DNA from: UBA11346 sp038060575
GTDB lineage: Bacteria; Planctomycetota; UBA11346
DNA: 64,000 nt
Assembly (NCBI GenBank): GCA_964652775.1
Contig: CAZZAM010000006.1
Span: 76,842-140,841 of the forward strand
Direction of reading: 5' to 3'
Program-made: the position numbers and the translations under genes
Part shown: piece by piece, positions 51,329 to 59,698 of the stretch
How positions within the stretch are numbered: the stretch's first letter is position 1
How the letters are laid out: the number at the start of each line of letters is the position of its first letter
The notes under the pieces: generated by a model
What the model saw: the letters and a program-made list of their open reading frames with translations, nothing else
The model's database searches: none
What the model was told of the DNA's origin: nothing

Positions 51329-52995
51329 CCGCGTGGCGTGTTCGTTGGTGCAAGGCAACCGCATTAGCAATCCTGGTAACGCTGGTGTTGAGCAGTTGCG
51401 GACAGCGTACAGGAACCGCTGACGAACCGGCTTCTGCTGCGCGCGCCCCGGGCACGATCTCGGTCCCCTTTCGCAATCGCTGGTGGCATTATTACGAGCG
51501 CGGTCTGTCGTGGGCGGATGCAGGCGATGACCTTCAGGCGGAACGCGATTTCCGTCAGTGTCTCGCCTTGCGGCAAAGTGACGCGCGCTTGGCGCGGACC
51601 TACGGCATGCATTTCGTGCAGTGTTTCGCCCATCGCGAACTCGGCGCTGTGTTGCTACGTCAGGGTCGAACAGATGAGGCCGAACGTGAATTGCGCTTGA
51701 GCATCGAGCAGGAGCCGAGTGCCAAGGCGGAGTATCTGTTACAGCGCATTGGCGAACAGCGCGGCAGTGCGCCACCACGAGTGCGCGTCCCGCCGAAGTC
51801 TGCGAGTCAACGTACGCAGGTGGATATTGAGCGCGTTACGACTGATGCCGTCAGCGTTGGCATGGTGCATGTGGCCGGTCGTTTCATGGCCAATGCGACC
51901 ACCGTCTTGTGGGCGGTGAATCGGCAGGGTCAGGCCCAGCGCGTGGTGACGAATCCCAAAGGTGAATTCACGATCGATGCAGATGCTGACGCCGCATTGG
52001 CGTTGGGTGACGCTGCTGGCCCTGATCCCCAGCAAGCCGTTGCGATGCCGGTGGCGTCGCCGCACAACATAGCGCCAACGCTTGAGCTCCAGGGTCCCGA
52101 TGGCGGCATCCCGATTGCCGACGGCCGCGCGTGGTATCGCTGGAACGCAGCGTCGCCAGCGGGCTTGGCGCAGTTGATCGCGACTGACAGCGCTGGCACG
52201 GTGCTGGCGCGTTGCGACCTGCATGGTCAGCGGTCGGCGGGAACCATGCGTGTGGATGTTCCTGCAGGTCCGCAAGTGGTGCAATTCACCATCGTGGATA
52301 CGCTCGGCAAACAGGCGGTCGCCGTGCGGCAGGTTGAATCACGGAGTTCACCACAACAGGATCGCGGATTGCGAGCGGTAGCGATGGCCCTGCCGCTGCA
52401 GCCGACGCGTCCAGGTGCGATGCGTCCGGCTGATGATCCGCGTTTGCTATCGGCACTGGTTGAAGACGGACGCTTTCGTTTTGTCGATCTGCGTGCGGAC
52501 GAGATTCTCACCCGCGAGCTAACCCTGGTTGAGGCCGGTTACGTCGATCGTGTCACGGCAGCAGCTGCTGGTCGCCGATTGGCCTGCCGCTATGTCATCG
52601 CTGGCACGATGAATCGCGGCGAACGTGATGCTGAGTGCTTCCTGCGTCTGGTCCACTGTGGCAGCGGACAGGTGATGGCGGTTGCCGATGCATATAGCGA
52701 AACCGCTGACGATGCCGCGGTCAATGCACTGGTCGAGGCGGTGACCGGACGACTGCGTCAGGCGTTTCCGGTTGTCGCTGGGGAGATAACTCAGACCGAC
52801 GAAGCCATCGTCTTTACCGACCGTGCTGGCGGTATCGCGCATGGATTGATGCGTTTGCATGTGTTCGCTCGCATGCCGGAGGCTGGCGAGCTGACGCGGC
52901 CAGCCGGAGTCATTGAGTTGAACAAGCAAGCGCCGAGGCAGGGGACACTGATCGAGGGCGTCGTTCCCGCACATGGTTGGGGCGTGAGCGAATGA
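51325..52995 (+). CDS. Lipoprotein with TPR and CsgG-like domains
   Basis: A 556-residue lipoprotein: lipobox LSSC at residues 22-25 after a basic, hydrophobic leader. Residues 45-150 form about two TPR helix pairs (YYERGLSWADAGDDLQAERDFRQCLAL, LGAVLLRQGRTDEAERELRLSI). Residues 165-360 are beta-rich. Residues about 390-510 look like a CsgG-type domain (LLSALVEDGRFRFVDLRADEI, AAGRRLACRYVIAGTMNRG). The last 50 residues resemble the small end domain of the kinase (GGIAHGLMRLHVFARM). ATG 51325 overlaps the kinase stop, and its own stop overlaps the barrel gene. Confidence 0.82.
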   Translation: MTAWRVRWCKATALAILVTLVLSSCGQRTGTADEPASAARAPGTISVPFRNRWWHYYERGLSWADAGDDLQAERDFRQCLALRQSDARLARTYGMHFVQCFAHRELGAVLLRQGRTDEAERELRLSIEQEPSAKAEYLLQRIGEQRGSAPPRVRVPPKSASQRTQVDIERVTTDAVSVGMVHVAGRFMANATTVLWAVNRQGQAQRVVTNPKGEFTIDADADAALALGDAAGPDPQQAVAMPVASPHNIAPTLELQGPDGGIPIADGRAWYRWNAASPAGLAQLIATDSAGTVLARCDLHGQRSAGTMRVDVPAGPQVVQFTIVDTLGKQAVAVRQVESRSSPQQDRGLRAVAMALPLQPTRPGAMRPADDPRLLSALVEDGRFRFVDLRADEILTRELTLVEAGYVDRVTAAAAGRRLACRYVIAGTMNRGERDAECFLRLVHCGSGQVMAVADAYSETADDAAVNALVEAVTGRLRQAFPVVAGEITQTDEAIVFTDRAGGIAHGLMRLHVFARMPEAGELTRPAGVIELNKQAPRQGTLIEGVVPAHGWGVSE

Positions 52996-54365
52996 ATCAG
53001 GCAACATTAGTTCAGACAATCCAGGCTCTGCGGACGTTCGCCGCCTGGCTGCTGCTGACGCTCGCGGTGGCCGCGGATTGGACCGAGGTCACGTTTGGTG
53101 ATCAGCCAGTCGCGATTGGCGCTGGCGCGCGTGCGCTTGGCATGGGCGGAGCGTTCACTGCCGTGGCTGACGATGCGACCGCCAGCACCTGGAATCCCGC
53201 TGGTCTGGTGCAGTGTGAACGACCCGAGATGTCGTTGTCGCTCGGCGCCTATCGGACCACGATCATTGACGATGACGCGCACAATGATCACAACGCGGTG
53301 CAGCCTGATCACATCAGTGCCATGCTGCCGTTTTTTGCCGGCGGCTGCCAACAGGTGGTCGGAGTCTCGTGGCAGCGGCAGTACGACTACACCCGCGAAT
53401 TCACCGTGCGTCAGGCATCGAGCGTCGACGCAGGATTCTTCATCCTCAGCAGTGATGATCGCGATCACATCACCAAGGACGGGTCGTTGGCCAGCTTGGG
53501 GATCAGCTATGCGATCGAACCGTCGCCAGGTTTTGCCATTGGATTGACCGCCAATGTCTGGGGTGATCGCTGGACCGGAGCCAGCCATTACCGGGAGCGT
53601 TCGCAGCGGGTTGCGCGGACGACGCTGACCTTTCCTGGGCCGGTTGATTTTACTCAGATCGACACGTTTCTTGGCGATGATCAAACCCGCGTTGCCAGCG
53701 GATGGAATGTCGTCGGCGGATGTTGGTGGCAGGCCACTCCCGCGCTGACCGTCGCTCTGACCGTCAAGCCCGGTTACCGACTGCATCTTGAGACGTCCTC
53801 CACGTTGCAGCACAGCGTTGATGATGGAATGACGATCACCACGACCGACACCGTCACAGGCAGCGACGTTGATCTGCGGCATCCGCCCAGCGCCACGCTT
53901 GGTCTGGCATGGCGTCAGGCCGATCTGCACACCGTGGCGTGCGATGTGACCTGGACCCGCTGGCGTAATTACGCGATTGAGGACTCGGAGGGCCGACACA
54001 GTCCGATATTCCGGCTCGCTGAACCGGACGAATTCCCCGATCTCTGGTCGGTGCGCTTTGGCTACGAATATGTCGCCATCTTGCCGCAGGTGGTGCTGGT
54101 TCCACGGATCGGCGCTCTGGTTGAGTGGTTGCCAGCGGTCACTGCCGCGCCGTCGCTCTACGCGGTCGATCAAGCTGCGGTGACGCGTGATCGCTGGATC
54201 GGTCTCACGGCGGGACTCGGCGTCTGTCAACGCGACACGGTTTGGGATTTTGCCATTCAAGTCCGTCGCGGTGTCGGTGTCGGCGCGGGCCAATTCACCG
54301 TCTCGGATCAAACCGCCGATGTGACCATCATCACGGCGCGACTTGGCGTGGCGCAATCGTTCTGA
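52992..54365 (+). CDS. Outer-membrane beta-barrel protein (PorV/FadL-like)
   Basis: A 457-residue protein with a signal peptide (residues 1-33, ending LAVAADW). The mature start is GDQPVAIGAGARALGMGGAFTAVADDATASTWNPAGLV, the hallmark of the PorV/UPF0164/FadL-like barrels. Alternating hydrophobic strands continue to the C-terminus, which ends ARLGVAQSF, a terminal Phe typical of outer-membrane proteins. ATG 52992 overlaps the lipoprotein stop (ATGA). It shows that the cell has an outer membrane and that the kinase unit is linked to it. Confidence 0.85.
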   Translation: MNQATLVQTIQALRTFAAWLLLTLAVAADWTEVTFGDQPVAIGAGARALGMGGAFTAVADDATASTWNPAGLVQCERPEMSLSLGAYRTTIIDDDAHNDHNAVQPDHISAMLPFFAGGCQQVVGVSWQRQYDYTREFTVRQASSVDAGFFILSSDDRDHITKDGSLASLGISYAIEPSPGFAIGLTANVWGDRWTGASHYRERSQRVARTTLTFPGPVDFTQIDTFLGDDQTRVASGWNVVGGCWWQATPALTVALTVKPGYRLHLETSSTLQHSVDDGMTITTTDTVTGSDVDLRHPPSATLGLAWRQADLHTVACDVTWTRWRNYAIEDSEGRHSPIFRLAEPDEFPDLWSVRFGYEYVAILPQVVLVPRIGALVEWLPAVTAAPSLYAVDQAAVTRDRWIGLTAGLGVCQRDTVWDFAIQVRRGVGVGAGQFTVSDQTADVTIITARLGVAQSF

Positions 54366-54503
54366 CCCGGGAACGCCGATCTCCCGATCGGCCGAGGCCG
54401 CCTCCGGCCATACCCCAGAGTCATTGGGGCAAGCGGCTGCCACAACCGGCTTTATATACCGGCTTTCTATTTGAATTAATAGCCATAATATGCCACGTAA
54501 GCC

Positions 54504-55787
54504 ATGTCTAGTAAACGTGATACTCGACTATCTCAGAAGCCAAATCAAGCGGCTTTAAGCGATCCATCTCCCTACCACCAGATTGCCTCCATGCACCCGC
54601 TTTTGCCGACCTCGGACGGCGCTTGGACGGATGCGTGCTCGGAGGTGCTGATCGCTGCGACGCGGCTGCAGGAACAGTTGCCGCCGCCGACCAGGCAGGC
54701 GCTCGCGAAACTGCTCGCGCACATGAATTGCTACTACTCGAATCTGATCGAGGGACACAAAACCTATCCCGATGAGGTCGAGCAGGCGGTCCAGGCCGGA
54801 GCCGCGTCGACGAAAGCCAATGATCGCCAGCGCGTGCTGGTTCTCGAAGCCTTGGCGCACATCCAGGCCCAGTCCGAGATCCACGCGCGACTGCGCAGCG
54901 ACGCGGCGTGGGATCCGGTGTCACCAGACGCGCTCGCCTGGATGCATCGCATCTTCTATACCAACATGCCGAAGGGTGATCGTTGGACGGAGACGCGCAC
55001 CGGTTCGCAGCGCATAGCCATCGTCCCTGGAGCATGGCGTGATCAGCCGGTGCTGGTTGGCAGCCACGTTCCACCGGCTACGACCGCGCTGCCAGCGTTC
55101 CTTGAACGCTTTGCCGAAGCGTACTCCGGTTGCATCAAGGCGAATCCGGACGTGATCGCCAAGATCACGGCCAGTCATCACCGCTTCGCCTGGATCCATC
55201 CGTTCATCGACGGCAACGGTCGTGTCGCCCGGCTGTTGACCGACGCGCTGGTCGAACGCAGTGGTCTTGGTGCGGATGGTCTGTGGTGCGTTGGTCGCGG
55301 TTTTTCCCGACAGCTTGAGCGTTATCGTGAACTGTTGGCGGCGGCTGACGGCGAACGCCACAGCGATACCGACGGTCGTGGTCCACGGACCCAGGCCGGA
55401 CTCGACCGTTGGTGCGCGTTCGTGGTTGAGGTGATGCTCGATCAGATTCGCTTTATGCACGACCTCGTCCGCCCGGCGCATCTGCGCGAGCGGATTCTGA
55501 CTTGGGCTGAACGCGAGGCGGGCCGTGACCGCTTGCATCCGCGCGCTGGTCGCCTCATCGCCGAGGTTGTGCTGACGGGATCGCTCAGTCGCAGCGAAGC
55601 GGTGGACATGCTGCGCCTCACCGATCGTTATGGTCGCGAACAAATTCGCATCCTGATTGAGCAAGGCTACCTCAGCGCTGGTGAACGCGAACCATTGCGT
55701 CCACTGTTTCCACTCCATGTCGTTCCGTGGTGGTTCCCCGATTTGTTCCCAGGTGATGTCGAGCAGCGATTGTCGGGGCCACGATGA
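54504..55787 (+). CDS. Fic-family protein (class II, with inhibitory helix)
   Basis: A 427-residue protein. The Fic motif HPFIDGNGR is intact at 232-240, with catalytic His232. An N-terminal inhibitory motif SNLIEG is at 79-84 (S-x-x-x-E-G), which places it in class II, where Glu83 blocks ATP gamma-phosphate. The C-terminal 120 residues look like a winged-helix domain (GRLIAEVVLTGSLSRSEAVDMLRLTDRYGREQIRILIEQGYLS). Such proteins AMPylate targets or themselves. ATG 54504 follows a short A+T-rich stretch. The stop overlaps the next gene's start (ATGA). Confidence 0.93.
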   Translation: MSSKRDTRLSQKPNQAALSDPSPYHQIASMHPLLPTSDGAWTDACSEVLIAATRLQEQLPPPTRQALAKLLAHMNCYYSNLIEGHKTYPDEVEQAVQAGAASTKANDRQRVLVLEALAHIQAQSEIHARLRSDAAWDPVSPDALAWMHRIFYTNMPKGDRWTETRTGSQRIAIVPGAWRDQPVLVGSHVPPATTALPAFLERFAEAYSGCIKANPDVIAKITASHHRFAWIHPFIDGNGRVARLLTDALVERSGLGADGLWCVGRGFSRQLERYRELLAAADGERHSDTDGRGPRTQAGLDRWCAFVVEVMLDQIRFMHDLVRPAHLRERILTWAEREAGRDRLHPRAGRLIAEVVLTGSLSRSEAVDMLRLTDRYGREQIRILIEQGYLSAGEREPLRPLFPLHVVPWWFPDLFPGDVEQRLSGPR

Positions 55788-56260
55788 CCGGAGCTATGCC
55801 CATGGATGACCGACAAATCCGCGACAAACTCGCAAAAATAAAAGCGCTGTTTACCGGCGCGACGACGACGGGCGAGCGTCAGGCAGCGCAGGCTGCGATC
55901 GATCGGCTGCGTCAACGCCTCGGCCCTGAACCGGTACGAAGCGAGCCAGCGGTCGAGTTCCGGTTTTCCCTCGCCAATGCCTGGTCACTGCGGCTGTTCC
56001 TGGCGCTCTGCCGCTCGCTGGATTTGCGGCCGTATCGGTATCCACGCATGCGCCGTACCTCGGTGTGTGTCCGCGTCACGCGCACGCAACTTGATCAAGA
56101 GCTGTGGCCCGAATTCAAGGAGATGAACGCGGTGTTGACTCAGTATCTCAGTGAACTGGCCGACCGCGTCATCGCTGACTGTATTAATCCAGACGCGTCA
56201 GATGCCGAGGTGGTTGCTGGTTTGCCTGGACCGTCCGCGGGTCCGGAGTTGAGCGACTAG
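55784..56260 (+). CDS. Conserved unknown protein coupled to Fic
   Basis: A 158-residue protein. The N-terminal region DRQIRDKLAKIKALFTGATTTGERQAAQAAIDRLRQRL resembles DUF2786-type segments. The middle FRFSLANAWSLRLFLALCRSLDLRPYRYPRMRRTSVCVRVTR is strongly patterned, and the C-terminal half is helical (LWPEFKEMNAVLTQYLSELADRVIADC). I do not know its function. ATG 55784 overlaps the Fic stop, so it may be a target or regulator of Fic. ATG 55802 is an alternative. Its stop overlaps that of the convergent gene in CTAG. Confidence 0.7.
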   Translation: MTGAMPMDDRQIRDKLAKIKALFTGATTTGERQAAQAAIDRLRQRLGPEPVRSEPAVEFRFSLANAWSLRLFLALCRSLDLRPYRYPRMRRTSVCVRVTRTQLDQELWPEFKEMNAVLTQYLSELADRVIADCINPDASDAEVVAGLPGPSAGPELSD

Positions 56261-56976
56261 CGGGCTTCGACCACACGGACTGGCCTGCTCACGGTAATCG
56301 CCGAGCCATCGGCAACGAAGGCTGAATCAGGCGTACGGGTCAGCACCTGACCCCACGGAGAACCGTAGGCTTCCTCAAGGTCGGCATCTATGCTGACGGC
56401 ATCTGCCGCACGAATCCGCCACGGCGGATGTTCAACGCGATACGCGATGGTGCTGCCGTCACGCTGCTTAGTCCAACCCCAATAGTGTTCGGCGATCCAA
56501 CCATCCCGGCTTGCGGGATCGGGCAAAAACGGATCACCGTGCATGACCATGCGGAGTCGATTCCATCGTGAGGTACGCCAGCCGTAGGTGACGGCATGTG
56601 TTTCAATCGTGCTGGTCATGGGCAAAGCTTGATATGGCTCGTTGTACCACGTGCGCGCAACCCAGGCGATCGCTCGGCGTGGAACCAACTCCCGGATGAA
56701 GCTCACGCCGCGCTCCCAACCCGTCGCGGTTTTGCGGCGGAGGTAGAAGCGGAGGTTTACCTCGTCGAAGTTGCGATGTCCGGGGATGGGCCAGCCCAGT
56801 ACGCGCGTGTCGAGGAAGCGAAAGCCAACCAAGCTGACATACGTCTGCTGCTCATGCGTGTCGAGTTCAGTCCCTGCTGGGATCACGTCGCGCAGCAGTG
56901 CGGGATCAACGATCCACGATGCCATCGCCAAATGCTGCCAACGGGCGCTCAGGAAAATACCGCGTGAGGTGGTCAT
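56257..56976 (-). CDS. DUF2071 (YqjF-like) protein
   Basis: A 239-residue protein. Family features: ARWQHLAMASWIVDPALLRDVIPAGTELDTHEQQTYVSLVGFRFLDTRVLGWPIPGHRNFDEVNLRFYLRR, the DUF2071 core with the conserved P-x-G...D-x-x-x-G-x-x-Y-x-S-(L/V) pattern, and WGWTKQRDGSTIAYRVEHPPWRI further on. DUF2071 proteins are related to acetoacetate decarboxylase-like folds, but no activity is known. It overlaps the DCC gene by four bases. Confidence 0.88.
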   Translation of the reverse strand: MTTSRGIFLSARWQHLAMASWIVDPALLRDVIPAGTELDTHEQQTYVSLVGFRFLDTRVLGWPIPGHRNFDEVNLRFYLRRKTATGWERGVSFIRELVPRRAIAWVARTWYNEPYQALPMTSTIETHAVTYGWRTSRWNRLRMVMHGDPFLPDPASRDGWIAEHYWGWTKQRDGSTIAYRVEHPPWRIRAADAVSIDADLEEAYGSPWGQVLTRTPDSAFVADGSAITVSRPVRVVEAR

Positions 56977-57368
56977 GACGTCGGCGGTTTCAGTCCACAG
57001 ACATGCGACACCTGATGGCGATTGCGCGCGAACCAGCGGTAGGCGAGATCAAACAACCAACGTCCAGGTGGAATCACCACGACACACCAGATCGGAAATC
57101 CCCACCAGCGGCGGCGCAGCACCCAGCGATACGCATCCGCACCACGCACCAGTCGGCCGTCCGTGAACAGGATGTGAATATCGCGCATCAACGCCTCAGC
57201 GCTGATATCACCACGACTTGCGACCCACGGCTCTTGCAGCGCAGCAGTGGCGAGTCCCAGCCGCGTAAACGTCGGCGACCACCACGGCACCCAGCGCGAG
57301 CAGATCCCGCACGAGGCATCGTACAGCACCCAGCCGATCGGCGTCACGGTGTCGCTGGCGTTTGCCAT
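56973..57368 (-). CDS. DCC-family thiol-disulfide oxidoreductase-like protein (DUF393)
   Basis: A 131-residue protein. The name-giving motif DASCGICSRWVPWW (D-x2-C-x2-C) is at residues 18-25, and an IHILFTDGRLVRGADAYRWVLRR segment matches the second half of the family. Members are thioredoxin-fold-like and may reduce or exchange disulfides. The gene starts inside the end of the preceding gene (25-base overlap) and overlaps the DUF2071 gene by four, so the three form one unit. Confidence 0.88.
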   Translation of the reverse strand: MANASDTVTPIGWVLYDASCGICSRWVPWWSPTFTRLGLATAALQEPWVASRGDISAEALMRDIHILFTDGRLVRGADAYRWVLRRRWWGFPIWCVVVIPPGRWLFDLAYRWFARNRHQVSHVCGLKPPTS

Positions 57369-58600
57369 GGATCACTCGCCTTCGGTTTGCCCAGGGGTTC
57401 GTAGAGCGGAACGCAATCATCTTTGCCCTTGACGCCATCGTCATCGACGCCGTCTTTCAGCAAATAGAAACCAATCAGTTTGCCATTGCGCATGACTTTG
57501 CGGACAGTCGCGCCACTGGGATCGGTGGGATCAATCGGCCAAGGTGTGCCACGTAGTTCGGCGGCGAGCACGCGAAGGGTTGTGTCGGCGGTGGCCCAAT
57601 TGAGACACACCATGGAGCACGCGGGTGCAAGCATGCCGAGTAACCGATTGCGCGGATCCCAGGAATTCATCACACGTTTGTTCACGGCATCTTCGAGGCG
57701 GGACATGGCGGTGATGCGGTCGCGTGCTGTGGTATTCGATGTCCAGGCCTCAATCATATCCAAGTCAAATGTAAGGATTGCTTCGCGCCCAGCGCGGGAA
57801 AAGAACCGATCAATGAGTGATGGCATAACGACCGAGGACGAGAAGACCGGTTTCCCCTTATGAGAACTGATGGATAGCGCTTTTACCGTCAGGAATTCCC
57901 CTTCCCATGCTGATCGTGTGACGGATTCAAGCCACGCCCGTGCGCGGTCAGCTTGGTTGGCAAGTGTTTCGCGGTCGATACCGGGATCGTGCAGGCGCCG
58001 AATGATTCCCTGACTCCAGATGCTGAGACGGGAGACGGTGACTAACTGGCTTAGCAACAGGCGTGGATGTTCGGCAACGATGGCAGCTAGGCTTGCATTT
58101 GCCTCGTCTGCCACCTGGTCAGGGGGAATCAGCGACATGCGTTCTGCGTACCATCGTGTCAGTGATCTGCCGCGAGTGATGTTTGGTAGGTCGGTATCAA
58201 AACTGTAAGAGGTATAGATTGTTACGGAGTTTGGCTGAAGTTGGTTACACAACTTGTGGATCTCGGAGATGTCAGCGGCCGATTGGGCTGCGTGATGTTG
58301 TATGAGTTCTGCTGGTACGGGCACGCCTGGCTTCATAAGGGGCCATTCATCATAACTCTTTACTGCTTCGGCCAACTGATGCAGCCGTTGCCAATCCCGT
58401 CGAACGTCCGGCGGCGACTGTTTCAGCCCCAGCTTTTCCCACGTCGTCGGCACCCCCATCGCCGTCGCCCGTGCGTCGATTGCGACTAGATCACCGTCGC
58501 TTTGGAACCAGATCATGAAGAAGGTTGCTAAGACGAGGAGCGTCGCGATCGCAATGTGCCACCAACGCAGGCGAAATCGCGGCCGGGGTTCGTCGGTCAT
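57344..58600 (-). CDS. Membrane-anchored protein of the same family as the 3684-5252 product
   Basis: A 418-residue protein with one N-terminal transmembrane helix (WWHIAIATLLVLATFFMIWF); GTG 58609 is an alternative start. The long middle is helical and soluble. The C-terminal third has NRLLGMLAPACSMVCLNWATADTTLRVLAAELRGTPWPIDPTDPSGATVRKV...FYLLKDGVDDDG. The G-x-(P)WP-x-DP...G-x-x...S/D-x-D pattern and the preceding two helices match the end of the protein at 3684-5252. The function is unknown. It heads the DCC-DUF2071 unit. Confidence 0.6.
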   Translation of the reverse strand: MTDEPRPRFRLRWWHIAIATLLVLATFFMIWFQSDGDLVAIDARATAMGVPTTWEKLGLKQSPPDVRRDWQRLHQLAEAVKSYDEWPLMKPGVPVPAELIQHHAAQSAADISEIHKLCNQLQPNSVTIYTSYSFDTDLPNITRGRSLTRWYAERMSLIPPDQVADEANASLAAIVAEHPRLLLSQLVTVSRLSIWSQGIIRRLHDPGIDRETLANQADRARAWLESVTRSAWEGEFLTVKALSISSHKGKPVFSSSVVMPSLIDRFFSRAGREAILTFDLDMIEAWTSNTTARDRITAMSRLEDAVNKRVMNSWDPRNRLLGMLAPACSMVCLNWATADTTLRVLAAELRGTPWPIDPTDPSGATVRKVMRNGKLIGFYLLKDGVDDDGVKGKDDCVPLYEPLGKPKASDPWQTPATP

Positions 58601-58637
58601 GGTGGACACGATATGCGGAACGCAGCGGCGATCTACG

Positions 58638-58855
58638 GTCGAACGTAGCGCCGGATGTATCCCAATGCTGTCAACCTAAGGGGTCCATCTGTTGTTGTGA
58701 GCCGCCAAGGCGCCAGGGACGCCAAGAAAACTGGGCTCCAGACGCCGCTGCGTTAAAAAAACCAGCCCCCTTGGCGATCTTGGCGCCTTGGCGGCTCACA
58801 AAGTTGTGGTCGAACGCCTAGGTTAACGGCATTAGATTGAAGTCGGCGCTACGGA
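58638..58855. repeat. Nested repeats: family D inside family E
   Basis: The outer arms at 58638-58655 (GTCGAACGTAGCGCCGGA) and 58838-58855 (TGAAGTCGGCGCTACGGA) belong to family E. Inside are inverted arms of family D, 58696-58727 (TTGTGAGCCGCCAAGGCGCC then AGGGACGCCAAG) and 58769-58803 (CCCTTGGCGATCTTGGCGCC then TTGGCGGCTCACAAA), around a 41-base loop. The family D core is again built of short near-repeats (CGCCAAG). It separates divergently placed minus-strand genes. Confidence 0.85.
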
Positions 58856-58866
58856 CCCCGCGCCTT

Positions 58867-59685
58867 TTATCGCGCGTAGACCTGTCCACCATCGACCACC
58901 AGCACCTGTCCGGTCACACAGCGCGCGCTGTCAGACAACAGAAACACAGCGGCGTTGGCGATGTCGGTCGGCTTGATGTCGCGCTTCAGTGCAGTCAGGC
59001 CGATGTAATAGGGGATCACTTCGTCGGGCGTGATGCCCTTCTTCTTGGCGGCCTCGGCGATGTAGGCCGGGTTCCAGATCTTCGAGCCTTCAAAGACGTT
59101 GCCGGGGGCAATGCAATTGACGCGGATACCGGCGGGGCCGAGCTCCAGCGCCCAGCCGCGTGCGAGGTGGAGTTCGCCAGCTTTGGTTGCGTTGTAGGCG
59201 CTGTTGTTCTTCGATGGTTCAAGACCGCTCTTCGAAGACAGCAGCACCATCGCGCCGCCGCTGTTTTGTTTCTTGAAGATGCGCGTCGCTTCGCGGCCGC
59301 ACAGGAAGTAGCCGGTCAGGTTGATGTCGAGGGCGAACTTCCACTTGTCGAGCGGCGTGTCTTCGAGTGGTGATGCTGGCGCAACGCCGGCGGCGCAGAC
59401 CAGTCCATCGAGGCGACCGAAGCGCGCGACTCCGGCGGCGAAGCCTTGCTGCACGCTCGCCTCATCGGTCACGTTCATCTTGGTCATGCATGCCCGCGCA
59501 CCCATCTCGGCTGCGACGATCTTTAGTCCGGCTTCATCGATGTCGGCGAGGACGAGATTCGCACCGGCTAGATGCAGCCCGCGCGCGATGCCAAGTCCGA
59601 GGCCGCTGGCAGCGCCAGTGACCAGGATGGTCTTGCCATCGAGGGGCAGACCGGGGAGGGGAGTCGGGGCGGGTTCGTTGCTCAT
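58867..59685 (-). CDS. Short-chain dehydrogenase, sugar-alcohol type
   Basis: A 272-residue NAD(P)-dependent oxidoreductase. The cofactor motif TGAASGLGLGIARG is near residue 22. LVCAAGVAP is the NAG-like motif, with Ser in VLLSSKSGLEP and the Y-x-x-x-K in AYNATKAG. The long loop NVFEGSKIWNPAYIAEAAKKKGITPDEVIPYYIGLTALKRDI is typical of the group near sorbitol-6-phosphate dehydrogenase and the dehydrogenase half of RhaD fusions. ATG 59685 is preferred. It follows the BASS gene by 13 bases. Confidence 0.88.
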   Translation of the reverse strand: MSNEPAPTPLPGLPLDGKTILVTGAASGLGLGIARGLHLAGANLVLADIDEAGLKIVAAEMGARACMTKMNVTDEASVQQGFAAGVARFGRLDGLVCAAGVAPASPLEDTPLDKWKFALDINLTGYFLCGREATRIFKKQNSGGAMVLLSSKSGLEPSKNNSAYNATKAGELHLARGWALELGPAGIRVNCIAPGNVFEGSKIWNPAYIAEAAKKKGITPDEVIPYYIGLTALKRDIKPTDIANAAVFLLSDSARCVTGQVLVVDGGQVYAR

Positions 59686-59698
59686 GGCGGGGCGCACG

